A DNA stretch of 64,000 bases from positions 696,817 through 760,816 of the forward strand of contig NZ_KQ033871.1 of assembly GCF_000967195.1 (NCBI RefSeq), read 5' to 3'. The notes below the pieces were generated by a model that searched no databases, was not told the DNA's origin, and saw only the letters and a list, made by a program, of their open reading frames with translations. This document shows positions 32,028-41,106 of this stretch, in pieces. The first letter of the stretch is position 1. Each line of letters opens with the position of its first letter. The position numbers and the translations under genes were made by a program. The stretch is from Lactobacillus kullabergensis (GTDB taxonomy: Bacteria > Bacillota > Bacilli > Lactobacillales > Lactobacillaceae).

Positions 32028-34827
32028 TTAAAAACTTCCTTTCACTTGTTACTGGCGTAGTATCAAGTATTTTCTTAATTTGGTTAAAATCTTCGTCTGA
32101 AATATTAATAAATGGCAACAGACTATTCAATTCTACCATAGAATTTTCACCAAATTTTTTGAGATTATCGGGATCTTGCAAAAAGTCAAAAACAGTATTG
32201 ATTGGTCTTAGCTGTTTAACAAGTTCCGCATCGCTCATTAGTTCTTTTACGGGCATATTGATATTGTAGTATTCAATATAACTGTTTTCTGGCACATAAG
32301 AAATTGTAAAATCACCGTTAGTTAATTCCAATGGCAAAGATGATTGCTTGCCATTAATTTCTACTTTATCCTTCACTCTAAGTAATTTTACGGTTACTTT
32401 TTGACCAAAGGGAATACTAAGGTTGACCTTAATAGTATGTTGGTCATCAGCTTCAAGTTGGTAAGCCATTTTGAGATCACCGTATGAACTGTGGTAGTGA
32501 CCTGAAATCTTTTTCAAACGGTAATCAAATTTGGGTGCAAAAAGCACGTTTTGATAGCCATTGGTTTGTTTTCTTAGTCCCAAAACTTGTTGATAAACCC
32601 ACTGCATAATAGCACCGATTGAATAGTGGTTTAAAGAGTTCATTCCTTCGGGATTCATTGAGCCATCTGGCAAGACGGAATTCCAGCGTTCCCAAATAGT
32701 AGTGGCACCCAAATTAACTTCATAGAGCCAGCTTGGAAAATCTTCGTTGAGAAAAATTTGTGTCGCTAATTTATGTTCGCCATTTTCAGATAAAACCTGA
32801 CAAATAAAGGGCGTTCCAATAAAACCAGTTTGTAAATGATTGTGGTCTTTTTTTAGCCTCTGAACAAGATCGTTAACAACGCGTTTTTTCTGTTTTTCTG
32901 GTACTAAATCAAAATGAAGAGCTAAAGCATAAGCTGTTTGTGTATCAATTGCTAGACGGCCATTTTTAGTAATAAATTCATCTCTGATAGCTTTTTTAAT
33001 AGCTTGAGCTTGTCGGTCATATTCTTGAGCATCAGCAGTATTACCTAAAATGCGAGCTGCTTGAGCAACAATCCAACTGGAATAAGCGTAATAAATTGAG
33101 GCAATATAGTCTTCGTCAGTTTTTCCACTAGGTATAGCCGGGTTCTCACCGTCTAAAGACAGCCAGTCACCGAATTGAAAGCATCCTGTCCAAAGATTCT
33201 TGGTCGTGGTTGCTTGACCAATCCAATCTACCCAGGCTTTCATACTAGAATAATTTTGTCTTAAGATAGCCGGATCGGCAGTAGCCTGATATGCTGTCCA
33301 TGGAATAACAGTTGCGGCATCTCCCCAAATTGCTGCACCACCATTATCATTTCCCATAGCTGGCGCGTACATCGTTAGCATACCGTTATGTGCAGCCTGT
33401 TCAATTTTCATATCTTTAGCATATTTTTTAAAAAATGGATAGGCATTCATATTTAAAATGGCAGTGCTGGCAAAAATGTCGGCATCTCCTGACCAGCCCA
33501 GGCGCTCGTCTCGTTGCGGACAGTCTGTTGGAACATCAAAGAAGTTGCTTTTTTGACTCCATAAAACATTCTGGAGCAAGCGATTAACCTTGGTATTAGA
33601 GGTTTTGATACCACCAGTAATTTCAAGATCAGAATAAATTACCGCTGCCCTGAAATCATCTTTTCTTAAAGGCTGAGAATTATCGGAAACTTTGACATAA
33701 CGGTAACCATAGTAGGTGAAGTGAGGTCTAACCCATTTTTGTTCACCGTTTGAAATATAATGAAAGGCTGCACGAGCCTCGCGCAGATTATCCCGGTAAA
33801 AATTGCCGTCTTGAAGGATTTCTCCCATTTGTAAGTCAATTTCCTTGCCAGCTGATTCGTGATTGTAAAATTCTGGCCAACCAGCATGATTTTGACCGAA
33901 ATCGAGGACTGTTTCACCTTTAGGAGTACGTATAATTTCTTTAACAGGTAAATATTCTTTTATTTTTAAGGGCAGGCTTAGACGATCATGCAATATTTCT
34001 TTAGAATGCTGCAATATAATTGCAGGCTGCCAATTAGTTATTTTTTTGGTATCGTCAAAGTCCTCTCCGTAATAAATGGCTGATTTGGTTATTTTGCCAG
34101 CAGAAGTTTGCCATGAGGCGTCGGTATTTATTATCTGACTGCTGCCATCATCATATGCGATATGCAACTCAACAATAGCCATTTGTTGGTCGCCATAAAT
34201 GCAATCTTTACCGCCATCGAAACCGAAGTTGCCTTTATACCAACCATCCCCAAGGGAAATTAAAAGTTCCTGTTGTGATTTTTCATTCAGCATCTCAGTT
34301 ACGTCATAAGTTTGAATCTGTGCCAGTTTGTCATAGGCTGTGACACCTGGTGCAAGGAACTCATTACCAATTTTTTTCTTATTTAAAAAAGCTTCGTAAA
34401 CACCTAAACCGCTGATATAGAGGCGGGCATTTACTACTTTTTTAGTGATATCAATGCTTTTCTTTAATAGAGTATTTTGAATGTCTTTATTTTGACTACC
34501 AATCCATTCTGCAGTGAAAGGTTCATTCATTTTACCAGTTTCAAAGAAACTGTTTTTACTTGTTTGAGTATTATTATCTTTTAGAAAAATTGTTATTTCA
34601 TAACGGGTTCGGGGCTTTAGTTCCAATTCGAAGTCAAAATAATTATTGTCGTATTGTTGCCACTGACTATCATAAACGGGTTTATGGGCACTTATTGTTA
34701 AACGCTTTTGTACATCACTTGCCTTTTGATTAGTTTCAGCACTGAATTCAATTCTTAAATGATTGTCTAAATCGTAACCAAGAGGTTTGGTATAATGGTT
34801 GACTAAAATATCTTTGATTTTTAACAT
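32008..34827 (-). CDS. GH78 family alpha-L-rhamnosidase
   Basis: 939 residues without a signal peptide, thus cytoplasmic. Order: N-terminal beta-sandwich domains (about 1-330), the (alpha/alpha)6 barrel with the family signature DCPQRDERLGWSGDADIF (about 430-447), a C-terminal beta domain, and an extra helical tail of about 75 residues (about 865-939). It would remove terminal rhamnose from plant glycosides such as flavonoid rutinosides. It follows the GH3 gene by 12 nt and overlaps pgmB. Substrate is inferred from the family; no transporter lies in the operon itself. Confidence 0.9.
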   Translation of the reverse strand: MLKIKDILVNHYTKPLGYDLDNHLRIEFSAETNQKASDVQKRLTISAHKPVYDSQWQQYDNNYFDFELELKPRTRYEITIFLKDNNTQTSKNSFFETGKMNEPFTAEWIGSQNKDIQNTLLKKSIDITKKVVNARLYISGLGVYEAFLNKKKIGNEFLAPGVTAYDKLAQIQTYDVTEMLNEKSQQELLISLGDGWYKGNFGFDGGKDCIYGDQQMAIVELHIAYDDGSSQIINTDASWQTSAGKITKSAIYYGEDFDDTKKITNWQPAIILQHSKEILHDRLSLPLKIKEYLPVKEIIRTPKGETVLDFGQNHAGWPEFYNHESAGKEIDLQMGEILQDGNFYRDNLREARAAFHYISNGEQKWVRPHFTYYGYRYVKVSDNSQPLRKDDFRAAVIYSDLEITGGIKTSNTKVNRLLQNVLWSQKSNFFDVPTDCPQRDERLGWSGDADIFASTAILNMNAYPFFKKYAKDMKIEQAAHNGMLTMYAPAMGNDNGGAAIWGDAATVIPWTAYQATADPAILRQNYSSMKAWVDWIGQATTTKNLWTGCFQFGDWLSLDGENPAIPSGKTDEDYIASIYYAYSSWIVAQAARILGNTADAQEYDRQAQAIKKAIRDEFITKNGRLAIDTQTAYALALHFDLVPEKQKKRVVNDLVQRLKKDHNHLQTGFIGTPFICQVLSENGEHKLATQIFLNEDFPSWLYEVNLGATTIWERWNSVLPDGSMNPEGMNSLNHYSIGAIMQWVYQQVLGLRKQTNGYQNVLFAPKFDYRLKKISGHYHSSYGDLKMAYQLEADDQHTIKVNLSIPFGQKVTVKLLRVKDKVEINGKQSSLPLELTNGDFTISYVPENSYIEYYNINMPVKELMSDAELVKQLRPINTVFDFLQDPDNLKKFGENSMVELNSLLPFINISDEDFNQIKKILDTTPVTSERKFLNERRSL

Positions 34828-34839
34828 TGATTTTCCTCT

Positions 34840-36543
34840 TTATAAATGAGTTTCAAAATGGCCACAGAATGGATCTACAGGACTTTGCCCGGTAAATTTG
34901 TCATGTCCCATCATTTTTTCCAGAAGAGCATCAATTGTGACATCATTGCCTGTGTAAGCATTAATATAAGTTGAAACCATTGGAATATCAAAGAGGTGGT
35001 AAGGATTACAAGTAGAAACAAAAACAGTAGGGATGCTTTTCATGAACCACGGAGCGTCCGCTGCCATTAGATGAATCCAATCAAGTCTGGTTGTGGTCTG
35101 ATTGCTTGCCGTTTCAACGTTAGCCACATAAAATGCCAGGTCAAACTGATCCTTTTCGTATTGCACTCCTCCTGCGAAAACTTCTTTAAAATCAAGATTT
35201 TTCCGATCAAAAACTGTAACTTTAAATCCTTTTTCTGTCAGTTTCTCCTTAAATTTTGCAGTTACCTTACCGCCTTCTTTAAAGCCACCATCGTCTGTAT
35301 CACCTAAAACAACTAAACGAACACGGGGATATTTTTCTGGTGTAATAGGCAATAATTTGTCGCGGTCTTTAACTAAAGTAACAGATTCTTTTGCTACTTT
35401 AGCGGCCAATTTTTCATGTTCTGCCAATTTTAAATCAATTTCTTGCGATGCAGGTTCGCAAAGGTTATTTTTTGTATCCATCACGCCTTGTGCGACTTTA
35501 GTGGCAATTATTCTGGTAACAGCTTCATCGAGTCGCGTCATTGAAATCTTGCCACTTTTGACTGCCTCAGTCACAAATTGATAGTCTTCATCGATATCCT
35601 TGTTGAATAAGATCATGTCGATACCCGCATTAATGGTTGCAGGTAAGGCTTCTGAACGTGGCAAAATTGCATTGTAGCCGATCATTGGTGTGGCATCAGT
35701 AATGGTGAGACCGTTAAAATGCAGAACAGTGCGCAAAAGGCCATCAATTAGCAATTTGGAAGTAGATGCAGGACGTAAATCCTTATCTTCAATACCAGGT
35801 TGTAAGCGACGTTCCCAAGCTGGTTGCATAATATGGGCAATCATGACAGCAGGCAGGCCATTTTGAATTAAGTGACGATAGATTTGTCCGTAAGATTCCA
35901 TCCACTTATCTGTAGATAACGAGTTAATTGAGCTCAAAAGATGTTGATCTCGTTCATCAACTCCGTCTCCAGGGAAGTGTTTAGCTACCGGAATAACATG
36001 ATTAGCGTTAAGAGCTTTGATTTGAGCATCTGACATTTTGATGACACGCTCTTTATTGCTGCCAAATGTGCGCACATTCATTATGGGGTTACGAAAGTTT
36101 AAGTCAAGATCTACAATCGGTGCAAAAGCCATGTTGCCGCCAACTTGTTTAGCCTCATAGCCGGATACATCCCCTAAATTATATGCATTCTGTTCGTCGT
36201 TAGTAGCTGCAACCTGTAAGGGTCTGCCAAACCATGTGCCTTCAGTTAATAAGCCATTCCCGCCAGCTTCCAAATTAGCAGCAATGAACAGGGGCGTTTG
36301 ACTTGCTTTCTGCGAAACAGCTATTTCGCGCTGCAATTTTTGGGCTTTATTAGGCCGGTACATGATACCACCTGGTTGATATTTTTTTACAAACTCTGTT
36401 AAGTCAGTGTTGTCTTCATCCTCACCAATGACAAAGAAAAGTTGTCCTATTTTAGCAGCAAGTGACATGTTAGTTACTTTATTTTTTATAAAATTGATTT
36501 CGGCAATTGTTAAGTTATATGGAATTTGAGTTAAATCCGTCAT
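34840..36543 (-). CDS. GH3 family glycosidase with NagZ-like His-Asp dyad
   Basis: 567 residues from the ATG at 36543 (GGGAGG precedes it; an in-frame ATG at 36585 lacks a good site). The TIM-barrel domain (about 30-350) carries KHFPGDGVDERDQHL, which resembles the His-Asp acid/base loop of NagZ-type beta-N-acetylglucosaminidases, and the nucleophile Asp in LTITDATPM. A second alpha/beta domain follows (about 380-560). No signal peptide. First gene of the GH3-GH78-pgmB operon, divergent from an AraC regulator. Beta-glucosidase activity on derhamnosylated glycosides would fit the context; N-acetylglucosaminidase fits the motif. Confidence 0.82.
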   Translation of the reverse strand: MTDLTQIPYNLTIAEINFIKNKVTNMSLAAKIGQLFFVIGEDEDNTDLTEFVKKYQPGGIMYRPNKAQKLQREIAVSQKASQTPLFIAANLEAGGNGLLTEGTWFGRPLQVAATNDEQNAYNLGDVSGYEAKQVGGNMAFAPIVDLDLNFRNPIMNVRTFGSNKERVIKMSDAQIKALNANHVIPVAKHFPGDGVDERDQHLLSSINSLSTDKWMESYGQIYRHLIQNGLPAVMIAHIMQPAWERRLQPGIEDKDLRPASTSKLLIDGLLRTVLHFNGLTITDATPMIGYNAILPRSEALPATINAGIDMILFNKDIDEDYQFVTEAVKSGKISMTRLDEAVTRIIATKVAQGVMDTKNNLCEPASQEIDLKLAEHEKLAAKVAKESVTLVKDRDKLLPITPEKYPRVRLVVLGDTDDGGFKEGGKVTAKFKEKLTEKGFKVTVFDRKNLDFKEVFAGGVQYEKDQFDLAFYVANVETASNQTTTRLDWIHLMAADAPWFMKSIPTVFVSTCNPYHLFDIPMVSTYINAYTGNDVTIDALLEKMMGHDKFTGQSPVDPFCGHFETHL

Positions 36544-36679
36544 ATTTTCCTCCCAAATTTTGAAATGTCTTGCTTTGTTCTTCATTTTAACTTAATGTAA
36601 AAAAGTAAACTATTGTTAAATTACATGATAAAACTGTCTATTTCACAGAATTTAAGTCACTAGTTAAAAGGGATCAAAA

Positions 36680-37690
36680 ATGCATGAAAAAATAATTCAA
36701 ATGTTACGCCAGAATAATGGCTTTCGCGACTGGAATACTATGTTGCAAGATTTTAAATCAGGTGACTTTAAATTAAAAGTTGCTGGTCGTATTAATAGTG
36801 AACCTATTTATGAATTCTTTAATACATATTCAGATAACTTCGTCTTAAACAGTAGTTCTATTACAATTTCTGTTCAGCCTGTACAATCATATATTCCTTT
36901 TCACGTTCATGATTATGTAGAAATTAATATACCTTTAGTAGGTAATTGTGTCGTAGTAACAGAGCATGAGCGTATTAAAGTTAATCAGGATAATATGATT
37001 TTTATCGGTATCAAAACTCCTCACAAAGTAGAACCAATTGGTAAAAATGGTGTAGTTTTAAATATTGAGCTCCGAACCTCTGCTTTTTCTCTAAATGAAC
37101 TTGATTTTTTACAATCAAAGGGTAAGGGCGTTTCAATTTCCAACTTGCTTTTTTCTTTATTGTCAGACGAAGATCATGGTGAAGGGCGATATAGTCTGTT
37201 CGAGATTGACCATGATTCCAAAATTACTGCTATTATTTACGATATCATTGACGAATATTATGATGACAAAATTCAGTCTGACCAGATCATTAAATTAGAA
37301 ATGTTGACTATGTTTTCCTTGCTCATCAGAAAAACTTTTTATCGTGAAGCTCAAGTCACTGACTCAAAAAAGAAAAACAATAATTTGCTTTCATTGTTAC
37401 TTTACATTGAAAAAAATTATTCTGATATCACATTGGAGCAAATGGCGCAGCATTTTGGCTTTAATCCTAATTATTTATCAGATTATTTAAAAAATGAAAC
37501 TGGATTGTCATTTATTAAACTGGTTCAGTTGCAAAGGGTGAATGTCGCCGCAAAATACTTGACCTACACTAAGGCTTCAATCGAAAAGATTGCTGCCAGA
37601 GTAGGATATGAAAATGCGTCCTATTTTTATAAAATTTTTAGACATTACTTTGGCATTTCTCCAGCAAAATACCGTTCTAATACCAGATGA
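36680..37690 (+). CDS. AraC family transcriptional regulator
   Basis: 336 residues. An N-terminal cupin-type sensing domain (about 60-160; PFHVHDYVEINIPLVG) is followed by a helical linker and the two-part AraC DNA-binding domain (about 235-335; QMAQHFGFNPNYLSDYLKNETG and IAARVGYENASYFYKIFRHYFG). It lies between the divergent GH3-GH78-pgmB operon (137 bp away) and the PTS IIC-GH1 pair that begins 142 bp after it, and may control either or both. Confidence 0.9.
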   Translation: MHEKIIQMLRQNNGFRDWNTMLQDFKSGDFKLKVAGRINSEPIYEFFNTYSDNFVLNSSSITISVQPVQSYIPFHVHDYVEINIPLVGNCVVVTEHERIKVNQDNMIFIGIKTPHKVEPIGKNGVVLNIELRTSAFSLNELDFLQSKGKGVSISNLLFSLLSDEDHGEGRYSLFEIDHDSKITAIIYDIIDEYYDDKIQSDQIIKLEMLTMFSLLIRKTFYREAQVTDSKKKNNNLLSLLLYIEKNYSDITLEQMAQHFGFNPNYLSDYLKNETGLSFIKLVQLQRVNVAAKYLTYTKASIEKIAARVGYENASYFYKIFRHYFGISPAKYRSNTR

Positions 37691-37761
37691 TAGCCTCTTT
37701 TTTCGATTTCTTATGTTTCTAAAATCTGTGAAATCAACATAGATTGTCTAGCTTTTGCATA

Positions 37762-37790
37762 TTGTTCGCTTATTTCAATGAACATATACT
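37762..37790 (+). promoter_or_regulatory. Sigma-A promoter with overlapping inverted repeat
   Basis: TTGTTC (37762-37767) and TATACT (37785-37790) are 17 bp apart, a good vegetative promoter ahead of the IIC gene. The inverted repeat TGTTC-N12-GAACA (37763-37784) fills the space between the two boxes and could be an operator. Confidence 0.6.
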
Positions 37791-37831
37791 TTAAGAAATG
37801 AAAGCGAATTAATAAGATAGGAGCGTAGAAA

Positions 37832-39106
37832 ATGAAAAATTTTCAAAAATGGCTGGAAAAATATCTGGTCCCGTTTTCAAATAAATTAGGACAAAATAAG
37901 GTTCTGCAAAGTATATCTTCAGGTATGGTAATGACATTACCAGTTACTATTGGTGCCTCGGTGTTCTCAATATTTGCCAGCTTTCCAATCAAACCTGTTG
38001 CAGATTGGTTTGCCAAGGTGGGAATAACCCCGTCAATGTCAGCTATTGTTAATGGTACGATGAACATTTTAGCTGTTTTTATATCTTTTACCATTGCTTA
38101 TAATTATGCCAAAAGCTGCAAGCAAAACGGAATTGTTGCTGGCTTATTCGGTTTGGCCAGCTTTTTCGTATTAATGCCACAAACTGTTCCCGGTAAAAAG
38201 CCTGTTAATGCTTTTCAAATGACATATTTGGGTAGCGAAGGCATAATTGTAGCAATTATTTTGTCAATTTTAATCGGAGTATTTTACGTTAAATTAAGCA
38301 AAAATAAGAAACTGACTATTAAACTGCCAGATTCGGTTCCAAGTATGGTCAGTTCTTCAATTGAGCCACTGATAATTGGCATAATCATATTTATTGCTGT
38401 CTTTATCGTAAGGGCAATATTTGATTTTTCTCCGTTTAATAATGTATTTGACTTTATTAATAAGTTAATAACCACGCCGTTAATGCACGTCGGTGGTTCA
38501 CCATTAACTTTAATCCTGATTTTTGCTCTGTCCAATGTTTTATTTACATTTGGAATTCATCCAGCTGCTATCGAATCTGTGGTTATACCATTAATTATCT
38601 CAATGATGGTTAGCAGTACACCCGCTTTTCAAGCTGGGAAGACTATTCCATACTTGAGTAATCTGGTAGTTTTTGCATTTTCAAATAATGACGCAGCAGG
38701 TGCTACTCTTGGTCTGGTTTTAATGGGTTTAATACTAAGTAAGTCTAAGCGGTACAAGGAATTCTTTAAGGTTTCTGCTTTGCCAAATCTATTCAATATA
38801 AATGAACCTATTATCTTTGGTATGCCAATTGTTTTAAACCCACTGATGTTTATACCCTTTGTTTTATCAACCTTTGTTTCTGGTGGCATCGGTTTGTTAG
38901 CCGTAAAGATCGGTTTTATTACTAATTACAACCCCAGCTTAGGAATGGGAATGCCATGGACAATGCCGAAAATAATTGCTGATACAATGATTATGGGTTG
39001 GCAAGGGGCAGTAGTTTGGTTAATTAACTTTTTACTGATGTTTGTGATTTATCTGCCATTCTTTAGGGTTGCAGATAAGCAGGCATTTGAAGAGGAGAAT
39101 AAGTAA
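37832..39106 (+). CDS. PTS lactose/cellobiose-family IIC permease, stand-alone
   Basis: 424 residues with about ten membrane helices and the family signature NLFNINEPIIFGMPIVLNPLM. AGGAG precedes the ATG. No IIA or IIB genes accompany it; only a GH1 gene follows 2 nt after its stop. It must borrow IIA/IIB from another system, for example the one at 17.8-19.7 kb. The AraC-type gene upstream and the promoter at 37762 suggest separate control. Confidence 0.9.
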   Translation: MKNFQKWLEKYLVPFSNKLGQNKVLQSISSGMVMTLPVTIGASVFSIFASFPIKPVADWFAKVGITPSMSAIVNGTMNILAVFISFTIAYNYAKSCKQNGIVAGLFGLASFFVLMPQTVPGKKPVNAFQMTYLGSEGIIVAIILSILIGVFYVKLSKNKKLTIKLPDSVPSMVSSSIEPLIIGIIIFIAVFIVRAIFDFSPFNNVFDFINKLITTPLMHVGGSPLTLILIFALSNVLFTFGIHPAAIESVVIPLIISMMVSSTPAFQAGKTIPYLSNLVVFAFSNNDAAGATLGLVLMGLILSKSKRYKEFFKVSALPNLFNINEPIIFGMPIVLNPLMFIPFVLSTFVSGGIGLLAVKIGFITNYNPSLGMGMPWTMPKIIADTMIMGWQGAVVWLINFLLMFVIYLPFFRVADKQAFEEENK

Positions 39107-39108
39107 AT

Positions 39109-40527
39109 ATGGACAATCAATTTCATCTTCAAGATGATTTTCCTAAAAATTTTCTCTGGGGAGCTAGTACTTCGGCTTTCCAGGTTGAAGGCGCCGCATA
39201 TGAAGATGGCAAGGGAGAATCGGTTGCTGATTTAAGATCTCAAAAAAGTAAATTTTTAGATACTTCAGTTTCTGTTGATCATTATCATCATGTTGAAGAA
39301 GATGTGGCTTTAATGGCAAAATTAGGATTGAAAAGTTATCGTTTTTCAATCTCATGGTCGCGGATTTTTCCTCACGGCAATGATAAAGAACCTAATCAAA
39401 AAGGAATTGCTTTTTATAATAAACTAATCAATTTACTAATCAAAAATCAAATTGAGCCTATTGTAACAATGTTTCACTTTGATTGCCCCATTTCTTTAGT
39501 AAAACAGTATGGTGGTTGGGCTAATCGCAAGGTCATTAATGATTTTTATAACTATGCCAAAACGCTCTTTAATGAATTTGGAGATAGAGTTAAATATTGG
39601 TTAACTATTAATGAACAATCTCTGCTAGCTAATGTCCCTGAAATGAATGGGATTAAGGATAACGACTTGCGCCTCTTAAGAGAAAAAGGCGAAAATTCAA
39701 ACTATAATATGTTTTTAGCTCAGGCGAAAGTATACCGGCTTTGTCACGATCTGTTTCCTGACTCTATGATTGGACCAGCAGTCTCCTATATGACTAATTT
39801 TCCTTATGATCATACTTCTAAAAATGCACTCAAAAGTAAGAACATGGAAGACTTAATCTCATTTATTGATATGGATGTGGCTCTGAGGGGAGAACTGCCT
39901 AGTTATTATTTACGTTACTTGGAAGATAGCAAAATCACTCTTGATTACCATGAAGGGGATGCAGATATTTTAAAAAACGGACGTGCTAATTTCTTAGGGT
40001 TAAATTGGTATTCAACGTCAGTTTTTAAGCTGAGCAATGAAGAAAGCCCCAAAATGCTCGCCGGTGTCATCTCCAATGTTGAAAAAGTAACAGACGACCG
40101 GCTGATGAACTCCGAATGGGACTTTTCTTATGACCCTGTCGGTTTGCGTTTTGCTCTGCAAAAAGTCAATGATCGTTATCCCCATATTCCGATTATTATT
40201 ACTGAGTGCGGCTGGCCTGAACGGGAGCAACTTGAAAACGGTCAGGTGCATGACCCAAAACGGATCAAGTATCTCAACGGGCACATTTTTGAACTACGTG
40301 AAGCTATTAAAGACGGAGTTAATGTCATTTCTTTTAATCCGTGGTCATTTTTAGATTTGTTAAGTGTTAACGATGGGATGGATAAGCGTTACGGCTTGGT
40401 TTATGTTAACAGGAACAATCAGTCAATGCTTGATATGAAGAGATATCCCAAGGATAGTTTCTACTTTTATCAAAAAGTAATTGCTACGAATGGTAAAAAC
40501 GTGACCAAAATGGAAATTGATGAGTAG
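39109..40527 (+). CDS. GH1 family 6-phospho-beta-glucosidase
   Basis: 472 residues. Family opening FLWGASTSAFQVEGAAYEDG, acid/base Glu169 in WLTINEQS, nucleophile Glu366 in IIITECGWP (Cys replaces the usual Asn after the nucleophile), and the 6-phosphate site DKRYGLVYV. Cleaves phosphorylated beta-glucosides delivered by the IIC permease just upstream (2-nt spacing). Aglycone preference cannot be read from the sequence. Confidence 0.92.
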   Translation: MDNQFHLQDDFPKNFLWGASTSAFQVEGAAYEDGKGESVADLRSQKSKFLDTSVSVDHYHHVEEDVALMAKLGLKSYRFSISWSRIFPHGNDKEPNQKGIAFYNKLINLLIKNQIEPIVTMFHFDCPISLVKQYGGWANRKVINDFYNYAKTLFNEFGDRVKYWLTINEQSLLANVPEMNGIKDNDLRLLREKGENSNYNMFLAQAKVYRLCHDLFPDSMIGPAVSYMTNFPYDHTSKNALKSKNMEDLISFIDMDVALRGELPSYYLRYLEDSKITLDYHEGDADILKNGRANFLGLNWYSTSVFKLSNEESPKMLAGVISNVEKVTDDRLMNSEWDFSYDPVGLRFALQKVNDRYPHIPIIITECGWPEREQLENGQVHDPKRIKYLNGHIFELREAIKDGVNVISFNPWSFLDLLSVNDGMDKRYGLVYVNRNNQSMLDMKRYPKDSFYFYQKVIATNGKNVTKMEIDE

Positions 40528-40618
40528 GCTTTGATTATAATTTGATAAAAAGTTTTTAAAACAATATTTAAATCGCGTCAAAGCCAGCTTCGAAAATCTA
40601 ATTATTTTGAATAACAAT

Positions 40619-40656
40619 AAAAGGACTTTAGAATTGTGATTTTAAAGCCCTTTTTG
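40619..40656 (+). terminator. Terminator after the IIC-GH1 pair
   Basis: AAAGGACTTTA (40620-40630) pairs with TAAAGCCCTTT (40643-40653) with one A-C mismatch, followed by Ts. Confidence 0.65.
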
Positions 40657-40895
40657 ATAGTTGAAAAAGTAATTAAATTACATAACTCATAAAAATGATC
40701 AAAATGCTTTCATCGAAAAAATAATTCTAAAAAAGTTTACTAATGCTTACGGATGTAAACATTTTGCAACAATAACAATTAAAATAAATAATTTTAGCAA
40801 AACGACTTTTAGGTGATTAAATAACTAAAAAAAGCCCCATTTTTTGCCTAAAAAAAGGTATAATTTGAAATGAATTGAAGGGAGTTTTTTTATAA

Positions 40896-41072
40896 ATGAT
40901 GTGTGATAATTTGTTTTTTAAAATTTTGTGGGTAGTCGTTTACGCTATTACCGCTTATTTTACCTTTACCGGCAACATGATGATGGCGATGTACTGGATG
41001 GCAGGCGGTATGCTGGCCCAAGCAGTAGTTGATCTTGTTTATCATTTTTGGCCAAATCGTAAAAAGTGTTAA
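40896..41072 (+). CDS. Small membrane protein, 58 aa
   Basis: The 58-codon frame has a hydrophobic first half (about 7-23), a Met-rich middle (TGNMMMAMYWMAGGM) that could form a second helix, and a short basic C-terminus ending RKKC. GAAGGGAG lies about 12 nt before the first of two adjacent ATGs. A strong terminator directly follows the stop, which supports a real, single-gene transcript. I do not recognise the family. A longer antisense frame over the same DNA has no such signals. Confidence 0.6.
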   Translation: MMCDNLFFKILWVVVYAITAYFTFTGNMMMAMYWMAGGMLAQAVVDLVYHFWPNRKKC

Positions 41073-41106
41073 AAAAGCAGCTTCTATTAAACGAAGCTGC
41101 TTTTTA
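41071..41106. terminator. Bidirectional terminator
   Basis: AGCAGCTTC (41076-41084) pairs perfectly with GAAGCTGCT (41093-41101), with A and T runs on both sides. It serves the small membrane protein and the convergent serine hydrolase gene. Confidence 0.9.

Noticed and set aside
37798-37811. cre-like TGAAAGCGAATTAA upstream of the lone IIC gene
   Set aside because: Right half departs from the cre consensus at three positions; too weak to call.
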